This document shows positions 1-10,911 of a DNA stretch of 28,766 nucleotides, piece by piece. The first letter of the stretch is position 1; each line of letters opens with the position of its first letter. The position numbers and the translations under genes are program-made. The stretch covers positions 1 to 28,766 of the forward strand of contig JBNGIS010033942.1 in the NCBI GenBank assembly GCA_049999725.1. Direction: 5' to 3'. This DNA is from Haplomitrium mnioides (taxonomy: Eukaryota; Marchantiophyta; Haplomitriopsida; Calobryales). Under the pieces are notes generated by a model that had not been told where the DNA came from, did not search any database, and saw only the letters and a list, made by a program, of their open reading frames with translations.

Positions 1-686
1 TTGGATTCCTATGCGTGCATAGACATTAGGTCGGAAGTCCACGCCTTCCAAAAGTTCTACTTCTCCTGCATAACCCTTAAGCTTCTTCATATAAAGACAA
101 CCGCTTACAACTTTGTTTGCATATAGGTTCTAGACTCTTTCGTAGATCTTGAGACCTTTGTTTGCTTGAATCAACTCTAAAACTTGAACACGTTTCTTGT
201 TTACAATCTTAATGCAATCTCTTTAGCTACTATCTTTTTTATTCAGAACTTTGATACGTTTCTATAAATGCTTCGTTGAATTGTGAAATATTTTTAATTG
301 TTGGAACCTTTTTGAAAGTCTACATTCACTTTTGCTTGCATGGATTTTCAACTTAATTTGAAAGCTTCCTTTCTTCTTGACATTTTAATTGAACCTGCTA
401 AATCAATGCAATGTTTCTTTTTGTTTGTTTTTTTGTTTACCATTACAAACTCATTCCCTTGACTTCTAGTCCCCTTAGGCTTTTTCCTTGTGTTTTGTAA
501 TATTTTTCCAACAAAATAGTTTGAAAGAGCACCACGTGTACGTGCGTCTCAAGTTTGTACAATCAAACATATTTCAAAATAGTTTCTTTGAACGTGTATT
601 TAAACTTTTGCTCTTAGAATTGTAATCAATGATAAATGTAATTTTTCAATGAAAACTTACCGTAATTTTTATGATTTTAAACAAAT
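1..686 (+). repeat. Subterminal tail of an M/D-type element (left copy)
   Basis: AT-rich non-coding sequence that aligns by eye, in the same orientation, with about 22145-22872 downstream of the second D gene. Shared stretches include TTGGATTCCTATGCG near the start, a block around CAAACTCATTCCCTTGACTTC, and a final block around TAATTTTTAT just before an N run. The last block also occurs after the N run at 13127. It carries one copy of the palindromic core (ATGCGTGCAT at about 11-20). I read it as the outer tail of an element lying mostly to the left of the window. No gene is visible. Confidence 0.6.
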
Positions 687-786
687 NNNNNNNNNNNNNN
701 NNNNNNNNNNNNNNNNNNNNNNNNNNNNNNNNNNNNNNNNNNNNNNNNNNNNNNNNNNNNNNNNNNNNNNNNNNNNNNNNNNNNNN
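687..786. other. Assembly gap (100 N)
   Basis: A run of exactly 100 N, a conventional placeholder for unknown size. It sits between a subterminal tail and an element end motif, the same relative place as the gap at 13027-13126. Open frames crossing it are meaningless. Confidence 0.99.
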
Positions 787-789
787 GTT

Positions 790-827
790 CTGAGTAGCCT
801 GTTCCTGGTTCAAAGTAGCGATTGTTG
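790..827 (+). repeat. Element terminus motif, copy 1
   Basis: Contains GAGTAGCCTGTTCCTGGTTC followed by AAAGTAGCGATTGTTG. Near-identical motifs lie at 4601-4638 and 13393-13430 on the same strand and at 26422-26465 on the other. At 4638 and 13430 the motif abuts interrupted coding sequence of another copy, so I call it the outer end of the element. The sequence to the right (828 onward) is unlike the element. Confidence 0.65.
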
Positions 828-2440
828 AAAAACAAAGGTATTTTTCTAAATTGTTTTTGAAATGACTCTCTCAAATCTTGAGGTAGCTCATTGTGTCTTG
901 AGTTCAAAGCATATCACAACACAAATCCACTACAACCTTCTCAATCAATGCTTCTCATAAATCAAAACAATTATCTCTTGTAGCTACTCATAAGCAACTT
1001 CAAAAGCATGTTGCCACCATGTTTCATTTCTTTACAAAAACTTTCAAGTCTCATGTCATTGGAAAGGGCTGAGGGGTGACATTGGTAGCTTCATTGATAG
1101 CTTTTGTAGCTATGCATGCATTTAGAGACTTGCAAGGTTGTATCAAAGAACCAAAAGGCTACCAATGAAAATCCCTTGATTTCTAAACAAAGTGCTTCCT
1201 TAAAAAACCCATACAACTCAAGGTCTAAATGATTTGGCAAGAGACTATGGTTGCAGGGCAAGAGCTGCCATTGTTCATTTTCATATGGGCACAGAAGAGC
1301 TATTGTTCATTTTCATGCTCTTCCCTCGTAAGTGAATGGTGAGGATCTCAGCTCAAAGATCCAGCAATTTTTTCATCGACACTTTCCATCATAAAAAATT
1401 ATTGATCGGAAGTCTTCCAGAGAAATAATCTCTTCGGAATTTTCTCATAAGAAGCCTAAAGAACCGCTGCTGACATTTTGAGCAAAATCTCTTTGAAATT
1501 TTTTCATAAGAAGCCTAAAGAATTGCTGCTGACATTTTAAACAATTGCAGAAAGCTAACGAATAGAAATCTAAGTAGCAGTGTAGACTTGTGCATCTTAG
1601 AAGTAGACAAAGTGCAGATTTCTTGCAGAATTCCTGCACGCAAGACATTTGAAAGCCCCTACATGCAGAGGCTCTCAAAGACTAACTCCAAACCCTAAGC
1701 GCAAAGTCTTCAAGAGAAACACTCTCTTTGGGATTTTCTCATCTAAAAATCCATGGAAAATGTGAAAAGAATTAGCGCTCACATCGTGATCGAATGCACC
1801 GAAACAACAAAGCAAAATCAAAGCATTAGTGTTGCTTTCTTCCTAAATTCATATGCAGAGAACTTCATAGAGCCCTTTGGAGAGCCCATGCCCAGATGGG
1901 CTTTTGAAGACCTAACTCCAGACCCCATGCACGCATAGGCGGGCGGAAAAATCGGAAGCCTATGTGCGCATTGGGTTTGGATACATAGTGCTTTGGAAAG
2001 AGGAAGAGTGCAAACATAATCAAGGGCAATGGCTGATTATGGCAGTAGAGAGGAGCAACAAGAGGCATTGGAGTTAAAATGAGGTTGCAGAAATTTTTCC
2101 ATTTCACCAAATATTTTTTCATTTGGTAAAAAGTAGTTGTAATGTCATCTTCGAGCTTGAGTTCTTGCATACGCAAACCTGTATTCCTCATTGCTACTGC
2201 TCTTCACATTCCCTTTTCCCTTGCGATTGCTCGTTATTGCTGAATTTTTTTCTTGTGTTACATGATTTGCATTATAGTCTATTTCTGTTGGCAAACAGAG
2301 TTTTGACCATCTTGAATTCTTATAGTTCTTTTTTTTCTTATATTTCTTGTTGATTCTCGTTTGTAAGTAGACATAGTTTGTGATATGAGAACCTGAAATG
2401 TTGATTGATGTAAACATCTTTCAAAGAAGCTTGATTGCCA
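828..2440. other. Flanking DNA, no gene recognised
   Basis: No convincing coding region. Short open frames here have no recognisable motifs and do not recur in other copies. Scattered palindrome-core units occur at about 1925-1965 (for example ATGCACGCAT), so some of it may be old element tail. A short direct duplication at about 1446-1545 is listed separately. Confidence 0.4.
1446..1545 (+). repeat. Tandem duplication, about 59-bp period
   Basis: The segment beginning CATAAGAAGCCTAAAGAA occurs at 1446 and again at 1505, and each copy runs on through GCTGCTGACATTTT. Two diverged copies of a roughly 59-bp unit. No function is apparent. Confidence 0.75.
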
Positions 2441-2497
2441 GCCTAACAGCTGAACAACTCCAAGGTTGATCTACATGTGTACAAAGACTCGCAGATT

Positions 2498-3335
2498 CGT
2501 CGAGCCCAGCTCCAAGCGATAGCGAAAGGGTGGACAGAGTGGGGTTTTGTAGAGTCACAACCATGACATTTCTGTATCTATTTTGGAGGAGGCCTTTGGA
2601 GCTAGCAAGAGCTTCTTTATGCTGCCCAGAGAAGAGAAAATAAAATGCTTCAAGGATTTTGATGTGGGTGTTGCTCCTTAGTTCCAAAGTGGGTACAAGG
2701 GAGACTTGAAAACCAAGGAAGGATTGAGTAACACTAATGAGCATTGTGGATTTCAGCTATGGAGAAATCCAAGGGAGCCATCCGCATCTCTCTTATGCGA
2801 CCGAGTCAAGAAACTCTAGCCTTACACTCCATAAAATTATAGGTTTGAAATATCTAAGAAAAACTCTCATATAACCTTGCAATGCAATGCCTGCTTTCTG
2901 CATCACATTCCTTATTAAATATGGCAAAGTCATTTCAATTGTTCCCTTTATTGCAATGCAATGCTTTGTTTTTGTTTAATATAGCAGGGGTGGATTGTGG
3001 GAAGGAAAGCCATCAAGGCATGATGAGGTCAGCAAAGGAGTGTGAGAGAATCATGGACTTCTTTTCTAAAGCTTTGCGCATGAACACAAACTACATCCAT
3101 GACCGATTATTTTCAAAGAAGGGCAATGGTATTGTTGCACCTGTATCACTACACGTTAAGCAATGAGGCTAATGGTCTTTACTAGCATAGTGGCGTACAA
3201 AGATGACAGTGCATTCAATGTTGTCATGCAAGCTGACCTTGTAGTGAACGGGCTTCAATTCTTGAAAGACAATGAGTTCATGACAATCACACCTGAAAAG
3301 TAGGGTCTTATCAATCAATTCAAGCAATAACCACA
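2498..3335 (+). pseudogene. 2-oxoglutarate/Fe(II)-dependent dioxygenase relic
   Basis: Two blocks resemble the plant 2OG dioxygenase family, which hydroxylates or desaturates small molecules such as hormones and flavonoids. Block 1 (2498 to about 2740) reads like the N-terminal domain: I-A-K-G-W-x-E-W-G-F, then after a frameshift ASKSFFMLPREEKIKCF and a later SGYKGD. Block 2 (about 3000-3320) resembles the catalytic core, including NGLQFLKDNEFMTITPE, the usual GLQ-x-L-K-D segment. The expected HxD iron-binding region just upstream (about 3170-3195) is frameshifted and no clean HxD can be read. Further decay includes a TGA after ESQP, an in-frame TAG near 2680, another TAG after TITPEK, and a degraded segment between the blocks that may be intron. 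The family is likely; the subfamily (gibberellin oxidase or other) cannot be told. Confidence 0.55.
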
Positions 3336-3789
3336 TTGGTTGTTGGGGTTTTCTTAGCTATATATATGAAATGATAAGGAAAATGCAATAGTTTTTTTTT
3401 TCAATAAACGTATGATAATAGTTGTGGTTGTTGAAACAAGAATGCAAATTCTTGTGGAAAGATTAATGCATGACAAAAAGCCATATTTGATGTTAAAGTA
3501 TTAAAAAGTTGTCACACGATAGAAGAAATTGCGGTACAATAGGCTATATAGAGCTAGAGTTAGAGCACATAAAGCTCAGATTTGAATATGTTTTTGATTT
3601 TTGGTGCCATGTGTCCCTAATCTTGGTGAAAATTGAAGAGTTTTCTTTTATGGCATTCAAGATAGTAAGGTGATCATATTGTAGCCCTATGGTGTCATTA
3701 ATTTCTTAGTATGGCATTCAAGATAGTACGTTGAATGCAAATAATCATATTGTCGCTCTAAGTTGTTGTTAATTGCTAGTACAAGAACG
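3336..3789. other. AT-rich intergenic DNA, no gene
   Basis: No coding region. A 14-base phrase, TGGCATTCAAGATAGTA, occurs at about 3652 and again at about 3712, a short local duplication. Nothing else stands out. Confidence 0.5.
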
Positions 3790-4260
3790 ATTTGGAGTCC
3801 ATGCACACATAGGATGTAGTAGTCTATGCGTGCATAGGCTTTAGGGTTCTCATTTGGAGTCCATGCATGCATAGGCTTTAGGGTTCTCGTTCAGGGTCCA
3901 TGCGCACATAGGCTTTAGGGTTCTCGTTCAAAGTCTATACGCGTATAGGCTTTAGGGTTCTTATTTGGAGACTTTGCGTGCATAGGCTTTAGGGTTCTTG
4001 TTTGGAATCCATGCAAGCATAGGCTTTAGGGTTCTCGTTTGGAGTCTATGCGTCAATAGGCTTTAGGGTTCTTGTTTGGAGTCTATGAGCATATAGGCTT
4101 TAGGGTTTTTGTTCAGAGTCTATGCATGCATAGGCTTTAGGATTCTCATTCTTATTCTATGCGCGCATAGGCTTTAGGATTCTCATTCGAAATCTATGCG
4201 CACATAGGCTTAAGGGTTCTAAATTGGAGTCTATTTGCGCATAGGCTTTAACAACTATGA
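3790..4260 (+). repeat. 37-bp tandem array with palindrome core and telomere-like TTTAGGG
   Basis: About a dozen units of period close to 37 bp. Each joins a CTATGCGCGCATAG-like palindrome to GGCTTTAGGGTTCT. About eight units keep TTTAGGG, the plant telomere heptamer, which also matches the telobox regulatory motif. Variation falls mostly at the CpG dinucleotides of the palindrome. A related array in the opposite orientation occupies 26735-27080 in the tail of the third M copy, so this is a subterminal element array and not a telomere. Confidence 0.85.
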
Positions 4261-4600
4261 TGCTTATAGTCTGATCCAAAGTCCTTATGTGTATAGATGT
4301 CCACGTTTGCATATTAAATTTTTTCATAAGAGCATATGTGTTTTATTTAAATTTTTGATGAATTTAGTGTATTTACAATAGTATAATGTTTTAATAAAGT
4401 ATTTAATAATTAAAAATGCTTGTTTTATAGGGTGTTTATTATAAAGAAAATTTTTAAAACGTAATCTCAACATAAAATATGATATTTTTATTTATGAAAT
4501 TTGATTTCTTTTTGCAAAAAAAAATTCATAAATGTAAAATTGATGTTTTTTAATATCGAATTACAAAAATTGGTATTTGCAACTACCTAGTGAAACAATA
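4261..4600 (+). repeat. AT-rich subterminal segment
   Basis: Very AT-rich non-coding DNA between the 37-bp array and the end motif. It is alignable in places with the reverse complement of 26466-26730 (a TGAATTTA...ACAATAGT stretch and a GTGAAACA stretch just inside the end motif). No gene. Confidence 0.55.
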
Positions 4601-4638
4601 ACTCAGTAGCAGTTCCTAGTTCAAAGTAGCGATTGTTT
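4601..4638 (+). repeat. Element terminus motif, copy 2, inserted in gene D copy 1
   Basis: ACTCAGTAGCAGTTCCTAGT then TCAAAGTAGCGATTGTTT. Immediately to the right, on the minus strand, gene D copy 1 starts in mid-sequence. The intact alignment with D copy 2 (about 20820-20832, GGACAACATA) stops exactly at this junction. The motif is therefore the outer edge of an element that interrupts D copy 1. Confidence 0.7.
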
Positions 4639-5649
4639 TATGTTGTCTTTTATTGAAAATACCACTTTCTCGTCATCATTTTCTCTTTCTTCCTTTTGAG
4701 ATCGTTTGATTTTAGAATATGCCTTGAAAGTAATCAACATTGAGCTTAAAATTTCTTTGCCCATTATAGGTAAGCACTTGTGTTGACAAAACCCATCCAC
4801 AGTTAACCAAAATTCATCTATTGAAAATTGTTTGCTCTAAATCTTTGCCTTTGAATCATTTAACTGGAACTTGAATTGTTGATTAAAGGTAATATCATGT
4901 ACCCTTTGAAATAGAGGGACATTCTTGCATAAACATTTTGAAATCCCAAGTTTCCAACAAAAGAGTTACCTGAGGTTTAGGATTATAGAATAATTGAAGT
5001 GCCTTGCTAAGACTCGTAATCGTGAAAGCTTTGACATGTTTGAAACGTTTAAAAAATCAACTAAAAATTTGATCAATTTGATCATGAACATAGCCAACCA
5101 TGAGAAATCCCACCTTTATTTTTTGAAAACATTCTTGGCAATAAAAAGACTAAGATATCCAAATAAGATAGAATTCTTATTCTCTCGAGTCGTGTTGTCC
5201 AACTCAAGATACAAAGTTGGAAGCAACAGTCAAAGTCACATATATTTGTTGAGCATAGTAACTGTCAAATTAGAATCGCTTCTCAAGTTTCCATACGTTA
5301 AGAAGACCCTCGAAGAAAGAGCATGATTGAATATTAAGGCACCAACAACATGCACACCCACCAAACAATCTTTATCAATGTTTTTTGGTGGCGAAGGCTA
5401 GTGTGGAATAGCAATTTTCTTCTGATCCATTCGATCAATGACAATGCCCAAGTACTTTTGACCATCAACATAAGATTTTCTTCGATGGTTTACAAGTTTT
5501 GTTCTTTCTTTCATTTGTTGGTCACACTGAAGAAACAATTGGCAATTATATTTGATTGCATCATCACAAAGCACAAAGGACATAACAGTAGTTCAATAAA
5601 ACATATGTTGATACTTGTAACTTCAAAACACAACCTCAAGTGCTAAAAA

Positions 5650-6290
5650 CATTCAAGTCATCTTAAACAAATGTTTGGATTAATAGAAGTGAAAACTTTG
5701 TAAAAGATTAAAAATAAACTTTAGATAATTTGAAAAAAGGAAAATTTATTTGACTTGAAATAAACAAAAGTTTCAGAAAGAGAAAAACAAGATTTTCTAA
5801 CAAAAGGTCACGAACCAGAACATATACTCTGAGCATTTAGGATGAGTGTAGACAACAATTGGTCGTATTTGCGTATATGAACAATACAACAACACCAATA
5901 TCATGGCTTGCTGTGACTATTGTTGCAACTGGTTTTAAAAGAAATAAGAACAAATCCTATGCGCGTATAAGATTTGCAAACAACAAAAACGATTCTTGCT
6001 ATTGTGTTTTCTTACAATGGCTCTTGATTTAAAGCAAAAAAAAACAAAACTTGTTGCAAAGCTAAGGTCACCACCAAGAATCAAATTCATTTTTTTGTTT
6101 TATTCGACTATAGACAAGGTTAAGATTGAAACCTAAAACAATAGACCCTTTGCGAGCATAGACTCTCTTCTCACAACTCAAGTTATTAAGAATTATTTGA
6201 CTCAAATCTTGTTTGCTTAACAACTAAACAAAAAAATATCTTTTGGGTATAAGTTGAGAAAACATAACATCTCTAGAACTAAGCTTTGAG
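5650..6290 (-). other. Intron of gene D copy 1 with two palindrome cores
   Basis: Non-coding interval between the CxxC block and the DRMDQ block. It matches in position the gap at about 19190-19960 in D copy 2. It holds diverged cores at about 5957 (CTATGCGCGTATAA) and about 6150 (TTTGCGAGCATAGA). Splice borders are not certain. Confidence 0.5.
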
Positions 6291-7739
6291 TTTAGAAAAA
6301 AGAGCATGGATTAACCAAAGGTGTCAAAAGAAGAGAAAATTTGTTACCTTTGTCGGAATCCAAGACAAATTTTTCTCGCAAAGATTTTATTTCTTTACAT
6401 GTCTCACAAACAACAAATCTATTGCGTTTTGGAATTTTTAAATTTGGAGAATGAGTTCTCCAATGTTTTGTAAAACTCAAGAAACTAAGAATATAATTAG
6501 GGTCTCTCTCTTTCAAATAAGTTGTGTAGAAGTCATAAACTTCCCATTTTGTAAAATTATCGAGTAAGTTATAAACTTTGTGAGTGGGCATTCTCTCGCA
6601 ATGTCTCTGAAAAAAACTATCCATCCACTGTTGCACAAAAACTCCTTTAGTAGATAGTTCTCTTTTTCCAAAAATACCTCTAGGATCTGCATTTTTGAGA
6701 TTTTGAGTCTTTTAGATTCTATCATTCCCTACTGATAATAATAATTTGAATTAGGCTCTTCTACCAAAAAAAAATACTGCCAAGCAGAGTAAATCGATTG
6801 TCAACATCAAAGTCTATTCTTGCTATTCCCCTATGTAGTGTGATATCTTGATTCTTCATGCTTTGTCAAAAGTACTTTCTCTCACAGTTTTCAAAAAATT
6901 TATCTTACACAACGAACAACAATTATTTCGACAACATGAAATTCTCTTCAATTTAGAAATTGACATTGGATCGAGCTATTTCTTCACAAAGCTCTCCTCA
7001 TGAAGGACTTTCCGCAAAGAACTTTCACGTAAGGTGTTTACCCATTTGGGTTTTGGCCCAAACAAAGAATTCTTATGTTGTGTTGAACGATTCAGTCTAT
7101 AGGCGAATCCAACTATAGGAGATAATTCATCTTAAGGATCTTGATCATCATCGTAAACATTGTTTTTTCCATTGCAAAATGTTTTCGAGAGATGAGGTTC
7201 TCCTTGAGGATTGAGAAAACTACACCATTCCGAAACAGAATCTTGATTAATATCTTGATTATTAAGAAATTTTTTTGCAACAAAATTGATGCCCTTGGCG
7301 ACAACTCCAAAGAAATGTTGATTGATTGAGACTCTTTGCTAGAATAATTTCCCAAACTGTCGTCTAAAGACTCCTCCAAAAGAATTCAATTTGTTTCAGA
7401 TTTCCCAATCTCCTTGCAAGGTGCAACTTGAAATGAAATCACTCATTGTTTGAGAAGTGCTATATGAGACAGGGATTTATCTCTAAAATTAAAACCATCC
7501 ATAGACTGTATGCTTTTCTTGTTTTGAACAAGCACACTTTGATCATGAATATCTAGGTCTCTTTCAGATGAGGACGAAGAAAGGTCTACAACCGTCTGGA
7601 ATTTCTGTATTGAACTTCTTTTTGTTGATCTATTGGAATACTTAGAAGAAAGATTCAACTTTGATCGCTTGAAGGGCAACAAAGATCTTGTGCTTGAAGA
7701 AGCTTGTTTCTTTAATTCTTGGTGAGCACTGGGCTCACT

Positions 7740-7825
7740 CTTTGATCCTTTGCACGCAAGTTGTTCACTTGTTAATCATATGCGCGCATAGGGTCCAATC
7801 CTTTATCCTATGTGCGCACGGAGTT
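7740..7825 (-). repeat. Palindrome-core array in intron 1 of gene D copy 1
   Basis: Three or four diverged units including ATATGCGCGCATAG (about 7779-7792) and TATGTGCGCAC (about 7809), spaced about 30 bp and joined by GGATC-like spacers. The equivalent array in D copy 2 lies at 17820-17945, also just after a GAG|GTAAG donor. Confidence 0.7.
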
Positions 7826-8045
7826 CACGTTCTCAATATTTTTGGGTGGAGCTATATGATTCAACAGAAGCCATCTTTTTCCCCAATATTCTCACCATCA
7901 TACTTGACGCTTTTGGTACTCCATCACTTACCTCCAAAGAATTGCGATTTGAACAAACCTCAACCTGTCTGTCAAAACTAGCACTTTTTTGTGAAGATGA
8001 ATCTTGGAATTCTAACCTCTTCTTGTTATTAAAAACACTAGCCAT

Positions 8046-8510
8046 TGAAAAGGCTCACTAGAAATAGCTATTTGAAGAAACTATTTTAACAAATGTTATG
8101 AACGTCTTTCGGCCCACATAAAATATGTGTTTTTTAAGAAATTTCTGCAAAACGACAAAATTAAGAACTTTTTGTGAAGAAAATGAAAAAAACAAAACAA
8201 ATTGGAAACATGAAAACAAGCAATGCTTTATATAATACATTTTTTGCACCACACAAACCTACATGTCAAGAGCTCCACGAATCTTTTTTTTTTTGTGAGA
8301 AAAGGCATTTTTTTGGAAATTTAGGTATAAAAAAAGCATCAGTGGAAAGTTTCTTTCCATTGTCGCAAGTTAACTTTCTAGCTTTTGTTTTCTTGTCATC
8401 CTGTTTTTGCATTTACTTACTATTTTTCCCTTTCTAGCCTTTCGAGTTTTGTGAACTTTTGGTCATTAGATTTTTCACCTCCAATTCTACCCGTTTTTAC
8501 TTTCTAGAAA
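8046..8510. promoter_or_regulatory. Bidirectional promoter region of unit 1
   Basis: The interval between the divergent D and M reading frames. A TATAAAAA at 8326-8333 faces gene M. A TATATAAAG (minus strand, 8234-8226) faces gene D. Between the M TATA box and the M frame is an imperfect inverted repeat at about 8337-8365 (arms around GTGGAAAG and CTTTCCATTGTCG). The matching region of unit 2 (17158-17602) is alignable in reverse orientation and keeps a perfect version of the palindrome and both TATA-like boxes. The TATTTAAT-like and poly-A/T runs are not informative. Confidence 0.55.
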
Positions 8511-8927
8511 ATAGCATCTCAAGGAAATGTTTCCAGACTTGCTCAACCAAAGCCTTACAAGTATTCGGATGTTATCAAGGTTGTTGAGCCTAAAAAACTA
8601 GATTGGGATTGGCTAGTTAATTGTGGATCCTTGAAAGACCATGATCAACATCTTTATCTTTTTGTTAGGGAAGGTGAGAAATTCAACTTGGGTCTTGGGG
8701 TCAAAATCACTATGATCAAAGATGGCCAACGAGCCAACATCGGGCTGCTTGTGCAGTCACAAGATGCAATCACCCTCTACAAAGCAAATCGCAAATGATT
8801 TGTTTTTTTCAAGATGAATGACAGGAATATTTTTGCCAAGTATCTTTAGACTGCAAAGGAAGACGACAAGGTATTAATTTGAAACCCTTTTTCATTTGTT
8901 TTCTTTTTTGGCTGACTCGAAAGACCT

Positions 8928-9290
8928 GGGAGACCATGCGTGCATGGACCGGGGAGTCCATTCGCGCTTGGATATAGGAGTCCATACGTGCATGGGCTTG
9001 GGAGTGCAAACGCGCATAGACTCTCTAGTCCAGACGCGCATGGACTCCCCGGTCTATACGGGCATGGTCTCTTGGGTCCATGCATACATGGACTCCCAGG
9101 TCCATGCTCATAGAGACTCCGAAGGTCATGCGCACATAGTACTAGGAGACCATGCGTGCATGGACTCCCGAATCCCTGCACGCTTGGACTCGAGAGTCCA
9201 TGTGCACATGGACTCCTAGGTCCTTGCACGCTTGGACTCCTATGTCCAGGCATGTATGGACTTTCTAGTCCTTGCACGCATGCATTGCAT
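8928..9290 (+). repeat. 30-bp palindromic array in intron 1 of gene M copy 1
   Basis: About twelve units of period 30 bp. The idealised unit is a 20-bp palindrome AGTCCATGCGCGCATGGACT plus a roughly 10-bp spacer. One unit (9194-9215) is a perfect 22-bp palindrome with a TGCA centre. The array lies wholly between the donor at 8871 and the acceptor at 9353. Because the period is a multiple of three it leaves long open frames on both strands; these are by-products of the repeat, not genes. The same intron of M copy 2 carries an array at 16445-16715. Confidence 0.9.
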
Positions 9291-10911
9291 TGTTTTTTTT
9301 TTGTACACACACCATTTGTACTTATGTTTGATCATTTTTTGTTTTGTTTCCAGTTTACTCAATTTTTGGCGGATTTTGTCAATGGCTACAAAGACGCAAA
9401 GTATGTCGAACGGGATTTCATTAAGTTTGCTATCAACATCAAAATTCTGAAGCCCAAGCTAGGCGTGAATATTCAATAGCTAGTGCCCCATCCAAGCGCG
9501 ACTACATTTTCAATTCACGTTGCAGGTCTTTTTGCTCAAAAACAGAGAAAGTAGGTGGGGCCAGCTGAGGCTCCCAAAAAGAAGAAACTGGCGGTTCAAA
9601 AGAAAAAGCATGTTTCAGCTCGAGTTATTGAGGAGGAGCCTGCCCCCTCCGAATCTCCAACAAGGTCGTCTTGTGTTGCCCCTTCATCCTCAACACCAAG
9701 TAGCTCAAGGCAAGAAATAGATTTGGAGCTAGTTGGGGCTCCAACGTCAAGAGTGAAAAGGCAATCACACAAGGGGTTTCAAACTTTCCAAGAACACGAG
9801 CAAGTGGAACATTAGACAATGTCTGAGAAAGATAAAAACAAAATCAGGGAGTCTGCAATCCAGCGATGTAGAGTACGCAAAGAAACAATTACTATTAGGC
9901 TCCAAAACTTGAATCCGCCTAAATCAAAAATGGACAATTGGGGGCCTTTCCAGATTAAAAGGCTGAATGAAGATTTTGTTTAGCTTCTAGCATAGAGAAT
10001 GCTCACAAACAAATATGAGCATAGTTTTTTATCGTTGTTGTTGACCCAAAGTGTGGGTTGAAGGATAAGTCAGAGTTCGATGTTCGAAACTCTAACAAGT
10101 ATTGTTATGAGATTGCACGAGCCAATCACAGTGCTATAGTAAGGCAGCTTTTGATCACAAAATATGGAGCAAAGAATCAGACGCTTTCTCTCTGCAATTG
10201 CTATGTCTATGTGGACCTTAGATCAAGAGAGGCTCGTATTTTTGCAATTCATGACAACTACGACCAGAGATATAGGTTGGAGATGACCTCGATTCAGAAG
10301 GTTGAATATTGGCATTAGAGGTTTGTGGAGAGTGGGATGGTATCATCCCAGAAATTGAAAAGAGAGTTAGTGGTGGAAATCTTGGAGATCAAGCCCAAGT
10401 CAACACTTGAGAAGACAATCACTTCTCAAAACAACTGATTCCAGCTTGCATTTCAAAGTGGTGAGCTCTGGGATCTACAACACAACATAATTTCAACGTG
10501 GGAGAAAAATAATATGAAGGGTTAGAATCCTAAGGCCAAGGGATCTCTCAGAATGGAGGACATGAAGTGGACAACTTGGAGGTCCCTTCAGGGTCTTCAT
10601 GACAAGGTCAAAATTTCAGTTTTGAAATGCGTGGAAGCTGGAGAGCTTTTAATGGATGAAATGTCTCGAGAGGCAAAGAGACATAAAGTTTTGGTAGTGA
10701 TGGTGAGAAGTTTCTGTTCTGAAGTTTACTACGGCAATTGGGAGGAAGTAAGAGAGGAGTACCCTCTCCACACATAGGAGTCGAAGATGGCTACATTCTA
10801 TTCTAGTTTTGAGAAACTTTTGGTAAGTTTGTTTTTTTAACTGTACATTCATTTCTTTGGAGTTGCTATGAATTTAGGGTAAATTGTCTTTAGTTATAAT
10901 ATAATAGGTTT

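Larger units (their letters stand above)
4639..8045 (-). pseudogene. Gene D copy 1: DUF7869-like protein, decayed and 3'-truncated
   Basis: Starts MASVFNNKKRLEFQDSSSQ, the same as copy 2 (MARVLTYNKRLEFQDSCS). A likely first intron opens at 7931 (GAG|GTAAGT) and holds three or four palindrome-core units (7740-7825). A Ser-rich segment follows (about 7680-7440), then a block (6725-6292) with THKVYNLLDNFTKWEVYDFY and a CxxC (CETC, 6397-6408). An intron of about 0.6 kb (5650-6290) comes next, then DRMDQ (5422-5436) and a GYVHDQIDQ segment (5069-5095). The order of blocks and the D-x-M-D-Q and G-H-T-H-x-x-I-D motifs match, from memory, eukaryotic proteins with DUF7869, many of them repeat-associated. 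Here the first His of GHTH is Tyr. Several stops and frame changes break the reading frame, and an element end removes everything past 4638. A role in mobilisation is inference. Confidence 0.6.

Noticed and set aside
801-827. tRNA B-box or primer-binding site in GGTTCAAAGTAGC
   Set aside because: Only a partial match to the B box, no A box or cloverleaf around it, and no matching LTR.
1865-2417. Short overlapping open frames on both strands
   Set aside because: No recognisable motifs, no counterpart in other copies, low complexity and opposite-strand overlap.
3790-4260. CRISPR-like or telomeric array
   Set aside because: Units are diverged tandem copies without unique spacers, in a plant-like genome, and TTTAGGG is only part of a 37-bp unit. 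Neither a CRISPR nor a telomere.
8846-9310. A 154-residue minus-strand open frame, and plus-strand frames of about 107 residues over the same stretch
   Set aside because: They are translations of the 30-bp palindromic array. The period is a multiple of three, so stops are avoided on both strands. The stretch lies inside an intron of gene M.
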